From an uncultured Lachnospiraceae bacterium (GTDB lineage: Bacteria; Bacillota; Clostridia; Lachnospirales; Lachnospiraceae), in assembly GCA_947385425.1 (NCBI GenBank), contig CANDKY010000002.1, positions 53,110 to 117,109 on the forward strand: a DNA stretch of 64,000 nt, in the 5' to 3' direction. The notes under the pieces were generated by a model. The model did not search any database. It was not told where the DNA came from and saw nothing but the letters and a program-made list of their open reading frames with translations. Numbering within the stretch: the stretch's first letter is position 1; every line of letters starts with the position of its first letter. Positions 25,996 through 35,077 of this stretch are shown here, piece after piece. A program made the position numbers and the translations under genes.

Positions 25996-27693
25996 TTATT
26001 CCACAGCCACCTTACACCGCTTTTTATAACACGCTATGCCGTATCTGTAAATAGTTTTCATTCCGTCATCCAAAAGGGTTTCCTCATAATTCCGGTCTTT
26101 CATCTGCCGCAATGCCTCCTCACATGCAGCGTCAAAAGCAGTGCCCTCCGCATATTTAAGCTCAATCACAATACCGGTTCCGCTGTCCTCTATTTCTACA
26201 CAAATATCGCTGTACCCCTCTCCGTATTCCACATTGGATTTAACCTTCCAACATCCCATATTCGCAAAGATCCCCAGCAAAATACCGTGATAAAAATTTT
26301 CTTTCATCTCTTTTTTGACATTTGTATCGCGGATGCTGATAGTTTTTCTCAAATACGATGTAAACCCCGCCTCAATGGCAGCTACATCTTTTTCCTCAAA
26401 CGCCCGGCAAAAGCATTCCAACTCCTGACGGTTTTTCAAGGTTTCCTCCCGGAACCACTTTCGTATCTGCCGGATATATTTCCACCGCACTTCCCTGTTT
26501 GGAATTACAAGCCCTGTCCTCCCGTTTTCCGCCTCCCCATCCTGCGTCAGATATCCCGTTGTAAAAAGCAGGCTCCAGAGATTATCCATATCCGAATCCA
26601 AATCCCTGTAAGTCAGCTCCTGGTGAATTTCCTTTTTTACACTTCCCCCGCCAATCAATTTCTCGATTTCATCTCTGGTAACTGCATCAGCCCTGTTTAT
26701 GAACCTCCTGACAATATCATTGCTGCTCGTATTTATCCAATAATTGCACGGACTTACAGAAGACGACATCCGCAATGCATGGCAGTGGCTTATTACATCC
26801 CATGGACAGTAGATCTCCAAACCGCCAAACCGGTAACCGTCATACCATGCTTTTATTTCCCCATACTTATCCATAAGCCCATAATATGCCAGCAAATCCC
26901 TGACCTCTGAGTCCGTAAAACCAAAGTATTCGTTATATGGAACATCGGACACTGTATATACATTAAAATTGTTAAACCCTGTAAAAATACTTTCCCTGGA
27001 AATCCTCAGACATCCCGTAAGTACAGCAAAATACAGGCTGTTGTTCGTTTTGAGCGCCTGGCCGAACAGCCCTCTGATAAACGCAACCATAGCATCATAA
27101 TATCCTGACTGATATGCCTTATCAAGGGGCACGTCATACTCATCAATCAGGATCACTGTTTTCTGCCCATAATGTTTTTGCAAAAAACGCGACAGCATCA
27201 GCAAACTGTTCTCAAGCAGCCCGTCGGGCATAGCAAACATTCCCTTATCATCCAACTCAACTAATTTTTTATACTGCAGGCGATCTGTCTCCGATAACCT
27301 GTCACTTTGTGCAAGAAACAGAAAACGCGATGCCTTATCGCCTATGACGGAACGCATTTTCTCCTTTGCCCCGTCAAAGGTATCACTCTCCACACTTTTC
27401 AGGCTAACCGATATAACCGGGAATTTCCCCATATACTCGTCACAGATCTCCTTTTCCCCCGAAATTTCCAGCCCGTCAAACAGTGTCCTGTCGCTGCCTG
27501 TCTCAAAAAAATTTTTCAGCATGCTCATATTCAAAGTTTTCCCGAAACGTCTCGGGCGTGTAAACAAATTTACATACGCCATATGTTCCAGAAGCCCTTT
27601 TATCAGCCCGGTCTTATCCACGTAGTAAAACCCCTCCCTGCGGATCCGCTCAAAATCCTCCATCCCCATAGGAAGCCTTGCCTTCCCTGCCAT
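25996..27693 (-). CDS. AAA-ATPase-like / PD-(D/E)XK nuclease protein
   Basis: About 565 residues of the family often named AAA family ATPase or DUF1703. Residues 1-60 hold GMEDFERIRREGFYYVDKTG and TRPRRFGKTLNMSML (a variant Walker A), followed by LIDEYDVPLDKAYQSGYYDA (Walker B-like) and YNEYFGFTDSEVRDLL. The C-terminal third ends with the nuclease-like part: YSDICVEIEDSGTGIVIELK, with Asp ... Glu-x-Lys residues. Start ATG 27693 follows AGGAGGAGG. Function is unknown; such genes are multicopy in gut anaerobes. A second member is at 33313-35040. Confidence 0.85.
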   Translation of the reverse strand: MAGKARLPMGMEDFERIRREGFYYVDKTGLIKGLLEHMAYVNLFTRPRRFGKTLNMSMLKNFFETGSDRTLFDGLEISGEKEICDEYMGKFPVISVSLKSVESDTFDGAKEKMRSVIGDKASRFLFLAQSDRLSETDRLQYKKLVELDDKGMFAMPDGLLENSLLMLSRFLQKHYGQKTVILIDEYDVPLDKAYQSGYYDAMVAFIRGLFGQALKTNNSLYFAVLTGCLRISRESIFTGFNNFNVYTVSDVPYNEYFGFTDSEVRDLLAYYGLMDKYGEIKAWYDGYRFGGLEIYCPWDVISHCHALRMSSSVSPCNYWINTSSNDIVRRFINRADAVTRDEIEKLIGGGSVKKEIHQELTYRDLDSDMDNLWSLLFTTGYLTQDGEAENGRTGLVIPNREVRWKYIRQIRKWFREETLKNRQELECFCRAFEEKDVAAIEAGFTSYLRKTISIRDTNVKKEMKENFYHGILLGIFANMGCWKVKSNVEYGEGYSDICVEIEDSGTGIVIELKYAEGTAFDAACEEALRQMKDRNYEETLLDDGMKTIYRYGIACYKKRCKVAVE

Positions 27694-27740
27694 GCCGCAC
27701 CTCCTCCTGCCCATCACCTTCTGCAAACGCAAGCAAAAGT

Positions 27741-29258
27741 TTACGAAGCCCGCCTGCGCAAAACCCCGCAAACATACCGGAACTCCTCGCACCGTCCAAA
27801 CACCGCCAGGAACACACCGTTATACACCGCGGAAATCAAAACCACCATAACCGCAAACACCGGAACGGACACCTCCGCCATCACCAGCCCCTTCAGCCAT
27901 ACCAGCAGTGCCAAAACCCCGGCATTTACCCCTATGTATTTCACCGAATCCTTAAAATATACATAAGCCGTCCTGCCAAAGCAGACCCTATAAATAATAA
28001 AAGGCTTCGTAATATTCGCAATCATTCCCGAAACAATCGTCCCGATATAAATACCCACCAGCCCGATCTTTTGCACCAGCACAATGGAAATAACAAGGTT
28101 CACCGCCCCCTGAATCAACGTCAGATACTTATCCTGTTCAAAAACCCCCGCCGCCGTCTTATAATTCGACAGCACTATCCGCTCCCCCTTAAAATAATAA
28201 TCCACCATGATACACCCAATCACAACATCCGGCAGCACCCTTGCCTCCCCCACCCACAGCGTAATCAGCGGCGTCAGCATCAGATAGAACCCAATAGCGG
28301 AAAACCCGTAAATCCAACAGGCCAGAAAACGATACACCCGGAACATCAGATACTGCTTTTCCGTTTTTTCCGTCGCAATCAGGTTCCCGAAGCTGGAAAG
28401 CACGGAATTAAATATAATATTGACAAAATTGGAAACCGAAGAAATCACATAATTATAAGTCCCGACAAACCCCACCGTCGTAACGTCAATAAAAGCCCCT
28501 ATAATCATCGTATCCGTCTGCAGCCGCGCCATATCCCCCACCTTATGGAACACCAGCGCCTTCGTCTGGCTGACAATCTCCCCTACCTCTTCCCTGGAAA
28601 GCCTCTCCGCCTCCTTCTCCCGCAGATAAGGATACAGCCTGTCCAGATAAAAACTGGCAAAAATCTTCTGCACCAGCTCCACGCCCGCCGCCGTCAGAAG
28701 ATACAGGTAAAAGTTAGGCATAACCAACAGCCCGGCTATCTGCAAAGACACCGTAACCGCCTTCGTAACCGTAATGATATTCGTCTGGATGTAATTCTTC
28801 TGCTGTGCGTTCACCAGGCTGTACTTATAAGATACGAAGTAAGTACTCACCGTATTAAACAGAAAAATAAAATAATATACCGTCAAATCCCTCCAGGAAT
28901 TGCTGCCGGGATCTTCTATCAGATATTTTAAAAACGGGGCAATCATTATCCCCAGCGCCGCAACCACACACCCTATCGTGCGGTACGCCTTTTTATACAG
29001 CCTCATATAAGACTTGATTTTCTCATACTCATCCCTCGCCACCGGCCCGTACAGGCTATAGTTAAAAGCCGTCCCTATCCCCAGCTCCGCCAGCGACAGA
29101 ACCGTTAAAATATTCGTGTAATAATCATTTACCCCGGTCAGCGTATCGCCCAGGCGGCTGATAAAGATCTGGCGCAGCAGCGCCCCAAGCAAAAGCGTGA
29201 CAATATTCCCCAGCCAGCCGAAAGTTATATTTTTTGCCGCATATTTAACTCTTCCCAT
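27741..29258 (-). CDS. Wzx-type polysaccharide flippase
   Basis: 505 residues, 12-14 membrane segments of the MOP/polysaccharide-transport fold. It starts MGRVKYAAKNITFGWLGNIV and LLGALLRQIFISRLGDTLTG, the usual first-helix pattern of Wzx proteins of the capsule type, and includes LGIGTAFNYSLYGPVARDEY. It moves undecaprenyl-linked repeat units to the outer face. ATG 29258 overlaps the end of the pyruvyl transferase gene by 34 bases and is preceded by GGAG, so translation is coupled. Confidence 0.85.
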   Translation of the reverse strand: MGRVKYAAKNITFGWLGNIVTLLLGALLRQIFISRLGDTLTGVNDYYTNILTVLSLAELGIGTAFNYSLYGPVARDEYEKIKSYMRLYKKAYRTIGCVVAALGIMIAPFLKYLIEDPGSNSWRDLTVYYFIFLFNTVSTYFVSYKYSLVNAQQKNYIQTNIITVTKAVTVSLQIAGLLVMPNFYLYLLTAAGVELVQKIFASFYLDRLYPYLREKEAERLSREEVGEIVSQTKALVFHKVGDMARLQTDTMIIGAFIDVTTVGFVGTYNYVISSVSNFVNIIFNSVLSSFGNLIATEKTEKQYLMFRVYRFLACWIYGFSAIGFYLMLTPLITLWVGEARVLPDVVIGCIMVDYYFKGERIVLSNYKTAAGVFEQDKYLTLIQGAVNLVISIVLVQKIGLVGIYIGTIVSGMIANITKPFIIYRVCFGRTAYVYFKDSVKYIGVNAGVLALLVWLKGLVMAEVSVPVFAVMVVLISAVYNGVFLAVFGRCEEFRYVCGVLRRRAS

Positions 29259-30820
29259 AACCGCTCCACTTCTTTACCCGACGAAAGCGCCCTCTCTTTA
29301 TACCCCGGCATCACCCGGCGCAGATCCTGCCGGATGTCCTCCTCATAATCCCTCAGCCATTCAAAAGCGCCAACCAGATCATCCTTTTCCCTAAGCTGCT
29401 GCACCGGTATCACGTAGTTCTCATAACTCCCGAACAAATCCTTCGCTATCCCCTTCGCCTTCACCGAATACCCAACCACCAAAGTCGGCACCAGCGAAGA
29501 ATACGCCGCGATCGTAGCATGGGTCCTTGCCCCGATAAACATACGGCACCTGGCGATATACCCCTTCAGTTCCTCGCAGGAACCATCCCCGGTCCACACT
29601 ACCCGTCCGCTATCCCGATACGTCTCATACAGTTCCTTTAGCGGCTTCCTGTCGTCATTCCTAGCCCAGACCACATGGGGAATTAAGGCAATCTGCATAT
29701 CTGTCGTACGGATCACATGCTCTATCAAAGCCTTATAATTTTCCATCGTAATACCGGCTTTCCCCTCACTTCCCTGAATCATCGGGCTCACATTCAGGCC
29801 CAAGGTATTCCCCTTTGCAAAGCCTTCCGGCAGCGGCAGTTCTTTTACCCCCAAGGTAAATGCCGGATCCGGGATCAGGCGCAGCTTACCCTCAGGCACC
29901 ACTTCCTTCAAAGCTTCATACGTTAACGATTCCCTGGCAATGATCAAATCATAAAGGTTCATATCCATTGCCAGCTTCTTCCTTCTTTCTTCACTGGCCG
30001 CATCCATACTTTCTTTCTTGCGGTATTCCCCTCCCTGCACATATTCCCCTTTCCCCCCGCTTTCTCCGCTTATCAGCAATTCAGGCTCAATGGAACACCC
30101 CAGCAGCACCGTTTTCACTCCCCTGTCATGGAATGCCCGGTTAGCCAGCATCAAATCCTTTACCATCACCTCATAACAGTAATTGTCCCCGCCAATGGAA
30201 ACCGCAAGGGGGTATTGCATCTTCCCCGGCTTCCGCCCTCCTGCCTGCCGCACATTCTGCCGCTGTCCCTCTGTTTGCTGACACACGCTCTTGCGCCACA
30301 TCCCTGTTTGCTGACGCATGCTGTTCCGCTGCATGCTCTGCTGACGCACTTCTGTTTTCTGACGCACGCTGTTCCGCTGCACGTTCTGCTGACGCACTTC
30401 TGTTTTCTGATGCCCTGCCTGCCCCTGCCCGGCCTGCAGTTCCCCTGCCGTCCGGTTCCCGGAAGCGGAACTTCCCCGCGTTTCTTTTCCGCATCTTTTC
30501 CCCGCATACCTGCTAAGCGGCCTTTCAAATACCGCGCGGTAACGATAGCGGATAAAAGACTCCCCATCCCCTGTCAGCTTCCTCCACCCATAATACAACA
30601 CATGGGCAAACTTATGCCTGGAAAAATGCCTTTCCTCCGCCAGCTCGCAAAGCGCGCCGCCATCCCTCCCCGCAAGGGAATACTTCCGATCCTCTTCCTC
30701 ACTGTTCGTTATTACCAGCGGCTTATCCTTTAACATATGGCAAAGGCTGTTCACAATCGCCTCACATCCATGGTTCCCGCTTCCCGCATGCATATACAAT
30801 ACTATTTTCTTTTCCGGCAT
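29225..30820 (-). CDS. Polysaccharide pyruvyl transferase family protein with repeat insert
   Basis: 531 residues, longer than the usual 350-400. It opens KIVLYMHAGSGNHGCEAIVN and has IARESLTYEALKEV, LRLIPDPAFTLG, LIPHVVWARNDDRKPLKELY and ARCRMFIGARTHATIAAYSS, all typical of the CsaB-like pyruvyl transferase family (PF04230), which puts ketal-pyruvate on glycan residues. Residues about 110-205 are an Arg/Gln-rich insert with tandem 16-residue units that ordinary members lack. Outside the insert the domain looks complete. Start ATG 30820 follows GGAAAGGA. Confidence 0.85.
   Translation of the reverse strand: MPEKKIVLYMHAGSGNHGCEAIVNSLCHMLKDKPLVITNSEEEDRKYSLAGRDGGALCELAEERHFSRHKFAHVLYYGWRKLTGDGESFIRYRYRAVFERPLSRYAGKRCGKETRGSSASGNRTAGELQAGQGQAGHQKTEVRQQNVQRNSVRQKTEVRQQSMQRNSMRQQTGMWRKSVCQQTEGQRQNVRQAGGRKPGKMQYPLAVSIGGDNYCYEVMVKDLMLANRAFHDRGVKTVLLGCSIEPELLISGESGGKGEYVQGGEYRKKESMDAASEERRKKLAMDMNLYDLIIARESLTYEALKEVVPEGKLRLIPDPAFTLGVKELPLPEGFAKGNTLGLNVSPMIQGSEGKAGITMENYKALIEHVIRTTDMQIALIPHVVWARNDDRKPLKELYETYRDSGRVVWTGDGSCEELKGYIARCRMFIGARTHATIAAYSSLVPTLVVGYSVKAKGIAKDLFGSYENYVIPVQQLREKDDLVGAFEWLRDYEEDIRQDLRRVMPGYKERALSSGKEVERLWEELNMRQKI
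30243..30420 (-). repeat. 48-base minisatellite inside the pyruvyl transferase gene
   Basis: Two nearly identical 48-base units (one begins near 30310, the next near 30358) plus partial, more diverged units to the left encode KTEVRQQNVQRNSVRQ-like 16-residue blocks. The unit is a multiple of three, so copy number can change without a frameshift. The DNA is C- and T-rich on the plus strand, unlike the flanking gene. Confidence 0.8.
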
Positions 30821-30906
30821 GGCACGATCCTTTCCTTAAAAAGTCCCCATGCCCCGAATGTGTTGCACCACCAGTAATGAAAATGGGAGCAGGGAAACTT
30901 TTTTCC

Positions 30907-31109
30907 AGAGCGTATTTGAAAAATGCTTTCCAGCATATGTGCGTCACAATTTGTGGGAGATTTGCTCCAAATGAAGGGCGCATAGTGGGCTTTGCCCTAA
31001 GGGGGTATCAGAATGGTGGATTCCTTAGGGCTATGTAACCTGAATTTGGAGCAAATATCGCGCAAAGTGGGGCGTGCAGATGCTGGGAATGATTTTTCAA
31101 ACACGCTCT
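30907..31109. mobile_element. MITE-like element, 203 bases
   Basis: Terminal inverted repeats of about 30 bases: left end AGAGCGTATTTGAAAAAT... at 30907 and right end, read inward on the minus strand from 31109, AGAGCGTGTTTGAAAAAT..., both continuing into CCAGCAT. The inside has inverted subrepeats (TTTGCTCCAAAT and ATTTGGAGCAAA; GCCCTAAGG and CCTTAGGGC) and no gene. It fills most of the gap 30821-31236. The end sequence resembles that of the 50014-50187 element. No clear target duplication. Confidence 0.75.
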
Positions 31110-31236
31110 AGTAACTGTATGCAAATAACTTGCGCACCTGCACAGGTTATTTTGCTGCTATCCCTTATGACAATTGAATTTCCGCATTTCTTCCTTCCGC
31201 ATTATATGCGTCATTACATGCATCATCACATGTATC

Positions 31237-31782
31237 TCAGACCATCCGGTTAAAATCAATGCACAAATCCTCATAAATATTCACCTTTATTTTATCCTCA
31301 AACGTATAAACCGTCACCTTAAACTGGCTCTCTTCCAAATAATATACAAACACTGTCCCGTCTATCGGATTTACAATCCAATATTCCCGTACACCGGCAT
31401 CCGCATACAGATTCAGCTTACGGACATAATCATGGCTGGAATTGCCGGGCGGCACAATTTCGATAATCCAGTCCGGCGCCCCGGCACATCCCCTGTCCGT
31501 CAGCTTCCCCGGGTCGCATATCACACTGATATCCGGCTCCACGATAGTATTCCTGTCCTCAAACAGCTTAACTGCAAAAGGCGCCGGATAGATCTCACAG
31601 GAACCGCCCTTTCCGTTCAGATAATTCCCGATACAGATATGCAGATTAGACAAAATTTTCTGATGGATACGGTTCGGCGCCGCCTGGGAATAAAACCTCC
31701 CGTCGATCAGCTCTGCCCTGCTATCCTCCGGCAGATTATAATAATCATCCTCTGTATAGTATTCCCTCAGCGGCAATGCCAT
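31237..31782 (-). CDS. Uma2 family (DUF820) restriction-endonuclease-fold protein
   Basis: 181 residues. Typical Uma2 layout: MALPLREYYTEDDYYNLPED at the start, RAELIDGRFYSQAAPN, VKLFEDRNTIVEPDISVICD (Glu-Pro-Asp of the PD-(D/E)XK core), PDWIIEIVPPGNS (Glu-Ile-Val) and KLNLYADAGVREYWIVNP (the Lys and Tyr helix). The nuclease core looks complete although activity of this widespread family is largely unproven. It shows what the broken copy at 2205-2416 has lost. It sits alone between the MITE-like element and a GT2 gene. Confidence 0.88.
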   Translation of the reverse strand: MALPLREYYTEDDYYNLPEDSRAELIDGRFYSQAAPNRIHQKILSNLHICIGNYLNGKGGSCEIYPAPFAVKLFEDRNTIVEPDISVICDPGKLTDRGCAGAPDWIIEIVPPGNSSHDYVRKLNLYADAGVREYWIVNPIDGTVFVYYLEESQFKVTVYTFEDKIKVNIYEDLCIDFNRMV

Positions 31783-31821
31783 AATACCACCCTTATCCTT
31801 TCCGGTACTGCACCAATGTCA

Positions 31822-32922
31822 TTAACTTAAAAAATCCTTTAACCGGAGGGTTTTCACATGTTGAAGAAAACGGTATAACAGCATATAAAGTTCCGGCACA
31901 CGGCAATATACCTTAACTTTTATCCGGTATCCTCTGTCCAACTCCCGGAAAACCTCCTTCTTCCCGCCATACTTCCTTGCCAGATGCAGGCAGCGGGCTG
32001 CATACTTCCCCTTTTCCTTCCGCTCCCCCCTGGACAGCACCGCCAGTTTCCCCGCTACCAGCATGACTGAAATCAGCAGAATAGCTTCCGCCCGGTTGAC
32101 CAGATCCGCCCTTTCCACTCTTACAATCTTCAAAGCCCTCTGCCAACAGGCAATCTGATCCATAAAGCTGTCCCGGAATGCCTGCAGCATGGCTCCTTTT
32201 TCATTTATATAATAACCATATCCCTCATAACAGCTCCTGCAAAACACCTTCCCCCGCCTTGCCAGTTCCAGCAGGAAAAGCATGTCCTCCCCGACTGTCA
32301 GCCCGGTATCAAACCTGAGTTCCCCCACACTCTCCTTCCGGTACAATTTGCTCCAGCACCGTGTATCGCTGTTAAGAATCCCCTTTTCTATAAATTCCTT
32401 ACCGCTAAGCACTTCGATCCCGGAAAAACCCCTTCTTTCCGGCCCTGCTGCTCCCCCTGCCTGCAAAATACCGCCTTCCGCCTGCCCATCCTCTTTCCGG
32501 CTCTTTCCTCTTTTCCTCTTTGCCTTCTCATCCCGGCTTCCCCCATAAAACGGAAAATAACCGCACCCTGCTACATCTCCCGAAGCCTCTTCTATCATAC
32601 GTACAAGCCGCTCCACCATATCCTCAGCCAAAATATCATCTGCATCCGCAAACATCAGATATTCGCCGCTGCACACCTCCATCCCCAAATTCCTTGCGAA
32701 AGACACCCCTTTATTCTCCGTGTGGAACACCCTCACATTCCCATACCTGCCGGCATATCCGTCACAAATCCTTCCGCTGCCATCCACGGATCCGTCGTCA
32801 ATAAATAATATCTCCAGATTCCCATAGGACTGTCCGGACAGGCTTTCCATACACCTCCCGAGATACGGCGCGGCATTATATACCGGCACAATAATGCTTA
32901 CCTTTTTCCCATCGCTTTCCAT
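31822..32922 (-). CDS. Glycosyltransferase family 2
   Basis: About 366 residues, GT-A fold, with KVSIIVPVYNAAPYLGRCME, ILFIDDGSVDGSG and YLMFADADDILAEDMVERLV (DxD-like donor site). A charged Lys/Gly insert (RDEKAKRKRGKSRKEDGQAE and following, about residues 130-165) interrupts the usual sequence before GKEFIEKGILNSDTRCWSKL. It transfers a sugar from a nucleotide donor to the growing repeat unit. The start is uncertain: ATG 32922 gives the canonical N-terminus, but in-frame ATGs at 32931 and 32934 and a longer frame to 32958 exist with GGATGAGG nearby. Confidence 0.85.
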   Translation of the reverse strand: MESDGKKVSIIVPVYNAAPYLGRCMESLSGQSYGNLEILFIDDGSVDGSGRICDGYAGRYGNVRVFHTENKGVSFARNLGMEVCSGEYLMFADADDILAEDMVERLVRMIEEASGDVAGCGYFPFYGGSRDEKAKRKRGKSRKEDGQAEGGILQAGGAAGPERRGFSGIEVLSGKEFIEKGILNSDTRCWSKLYRKESVGELRFDTGLTVGEDMLFLLELARRGKVFCRSCYEGYGYYINEKGAMLQAFRDSFMDQIACWQRALKIVRVERADLVNRAEAILLISVMLVAGKLAVLSRGERKEKGKYAARCLHLARKYGGKKEVFRELDRGYRIKVKVYCRVPELYMLLYRFLQHVKTLRLKDFLS

Positions 32923-33021
32923 TCCCTGCATCATCCTCATCCAATATGCCAGCCTCACCTGCTACATCTTTGCCAGGCACATACTTCAATTCCTTTTCTT
33001 TCCCTTCTTTTGTTCCGCCCG

Positions 33022-33291
33022 TCATTCCATGCTGTTACATTTCCCCAAAACATCAGCAATACACCCTCTGATGTACCCATCGACTAATTTGTATACATAT
33101 TCCACATTAAGAATCTGTTCTTCCGTATCTTCTCTATTTGCAAGAACCATAATATCAATATCACTGTCCTGCCCGAAATCACCGCGTGCACAAGAACCAT
33201 ACAAAATAATATTTTGTACCGACATACCAAATATACCCTTCACCTCTTCTGCAAACCGTTCTACCACCGTTCTTATCCTTTCTTCATACAT
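33022..33291 (-). CDS. Short MNT-type nucleotidyltransferase domain protein
   Basis: 89 residues with the minimal nucleotidyltransferase signature LYGSCARGDFGQDSDIDIMV (GS-x11-DxD). After this it is short: the third acidic strand of complete domains is not apparent, and the end NVEYVYKLVDGYIRGCIADV looks unlike the family. Such proteins usually pair with a HEPN partner as toxin-antitoxin systems, but no HEPN gene is adjacent, so it is probably an orphan or a truncated remnant. Confidence 0.7.
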   Translation of the reverse strand: MYEERIRTVVERFAEEVKGIFGMSVQNIILYGSCARGDFGQDSDIDIMVLANREDTEEQILNVEYVYKLVDGYIRGCIADVLGKCNSME

Positions 33292-33312
33292 ATCTGTTTT
33301 TCCCTTCGATAA

Positions 33313-35040
33313 TCAAATCCGCATAGCCCCACCGCCAATCAAAACTTTCTTCCCGCAGAAAGCAAACCCATATTTCCGTATCCGCCCCTCCGGAAATCCT
33401 TTTGCCACCAGGTTTGCCTGGTAATCCTTCTCTTCTATCTGCCGGAGCGCCGCCTTCACCGTATCATCCAGCCCTTTTTCGTCCTCATCCTGCACCTTAA
33501 ACTCCAAAATAATAGCATTCCCTGCTGCCGGAAGCATTCCGGGCTCCAACATAACATCATACCTGCCAAAGCCGCTTTCCCTGTTGGATGTAATTACATA
33601 CCTGTCAGCCAGTTCCACCATCAGCCCCAGCACAAAACCATGATAAAAATTTTCCGGCCTTTTCTCCGAGGGCCCCTTCCCCGTATCAAAACTGCTAAAC
33701 ATCTCCAAAGTAATCCTGTTCATATAAATATTCATTGCCTTTAAATCATCCGACAGCAATGCACGGATAAAACCATTGTAATCGTCATTTCCGGAAAACC
33801 AGTCCTGAACCATATTTTCAAACATAATATGGACTTCCCTGTTCGTCAGTGCCAAGTCATAATAGGTGCGCCCGCTCCTTTCCACGAACTCCGTACCGGC
33901 AACCCTCAGATAACCGCAAGCGAGCAGAAAACTCCAGACAGCATTCTTTTTCCTGTACAACTGGTTATAAACAATCTGTTCGTCAATTTCCACATGCAGG
34001 CTCCCTCCGCCCAGCAAATCCTCAAAAGCCTGCTTAATATCAGGACTGCTTTCCCTGACCAGCTTTTCCACCAGGCTGTTGGAACTGGTATTCGCCCAAT
34101 AAGCACCCACCTTCCCCTTATCCAGGAAATGGATGATCGACCAGGGATTATAAATATCCCATTTTTTTCCAAACGAAAATCCGTCATACCAATCTTTTAC
34201 CTGCTGCCCCTGCCCTGACAAACCATACTCTTTCAACGAAGCAAATACTTCACTTTCCGTAAACCCAAAACACTCCGCATACTTTTCGGAAGTTGTCGTC
34301 ACCACTTCCAGATTATTAAGATCCGAAAAAACAGACTCTTTACCGATCCTCGTAATCCCTGTCATAATGGCGCGTTCCAAATAAGGATTAGTTTTGAAGG
34401 TATAGTTAAACAGGCTCCTCGTAAAAGCTGCCATCCTCTCCCAATATCCGCTGACATAAGCCTCCTGCATAGGCGTATCATACTCATCCAGAAGGATAAC
34501 CGTCTTTCTTCCATAATATCTGCCGAGAAAATCCGATAAAGACCGCAGCGATGCCGCAGCCGTACTGTCCGGCATATCCGCGGAAACACTCCCAAAAAAT
34601 GCTTTTTCTTTCGCATTCAGCAGTTCCCCTTTCAAAAGATATTCACACTTATTATACTGCTCCTCTATCATCCGGCAGATACTCTCCCTTGCCCCCGTAT
34701 AAGTATTCTCTTTAATGCCCGCAAAACTTATAAACAGGACCGGGTAAGTCCCCTGCAGTTTTCTGTATTTATATTCCCCGTCAGGGGATTTTTCCTCCCA
34801 TATGCCAAGCCCCTCAAACAAATCCCCCCTGTTTGCGTAATTGACGGAAAGAAAAGCCTCCACCATACTCATATTCAGCGTCTTCCCAAAACGCCTCGGG
34901 CGGGTAATCAGCGTTACACAATCTCCGCTTTCCCACCACTCCTGTATAAATTTTGTCTTATCAATATAAAAATAATCCTTTTTCCGTATTACCTCAAAAT
35001 TCTGGTTCCCAATGCCTATCCCCCTTGCCATCCCTGCCAT
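33313..35040 (-). CDS. AAA-ATPase-like / PD-(D/E)XK nuclease protein, second copy
   Basis: 575 residues, same architecture as 25996-27693: YFYIDKTKFIQEWWESGDCV, LITRPRRFGKTLNMSMVEAF, TVILLDEYDTPMQEAYVSGY, FGFTESEVFASL, WDIYNPWSIIHFLDKGK and the nuclease-like end GRYDVMLEP...NAIILEFKVQ. The two copies are paralogues rather than recent duplicates, since matching blocks are separated by clearly different sequence. Full length. Function unknown. It lies between two GT2 genes and next to the short nucleotidyltransferase. Confidence 0.85.
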   Translation of the reverse strand: MAGMARGIGIGNQNFEVIRKKDYFYIDKTKFIQEWWESGDCVTLITRPRRFGKTLNMSMVEAFLSVNYANRGDLFEGLGIWEEKSPDGEYKYRKLQGTYPVLFISFAGIKENTYTGARESICRMIEEQYNKCEYLLKGELLNAKEKAFFGSVSADMPDSTAAASLRSLSDFLGRYYGRKTVILLDEYDTPMQEAYVSGYWERMAAFTRSLFNYTFKTNPYLERAIMTGITRIGKESVFSDLNNLEVVTTTSEKYAECFGFTESEVFASLKEYGLSGQGQQVKDWYDGFSFGKKWDIYNPWSIIHFLDKGKVGAYWANTSSNSLVEKLVRESSPDIKQAFEDLLGGGSLHVEIDEQIVYNQLYRKKNAVWSFLLACGYLRVAGTEFVERSGRTYYDLALTNREVHIMFENMVQDWFSGNDDYNGFIRALLSDDLKAMNIYMNRITLEMFSSFDTGKGPSEKRPENFYHGFVLGLMVELADRYVITSNRESGFGRYDVMLEPGMLPAAGNAIILEFKVQDEDEKGLDDTVKAALRQIEEKDYQANLVAKGFPEGRIRKYGFAFCGKKVLIGGGAMRI

Positions 35041-35077
35041 TGCCCCCTTTCCGATCCCCTCCCAGGCAAAAACCCCG

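Noticed and set aside
27307-28931. Long rightward frames rich in His, Pro and Arg opposite the flippase and AAA-ATPase-like genes
   Set aside because: Their composition is that of antisense frames of GC-skewed genes; the minus-strand genes have clear families and ribosome sites.
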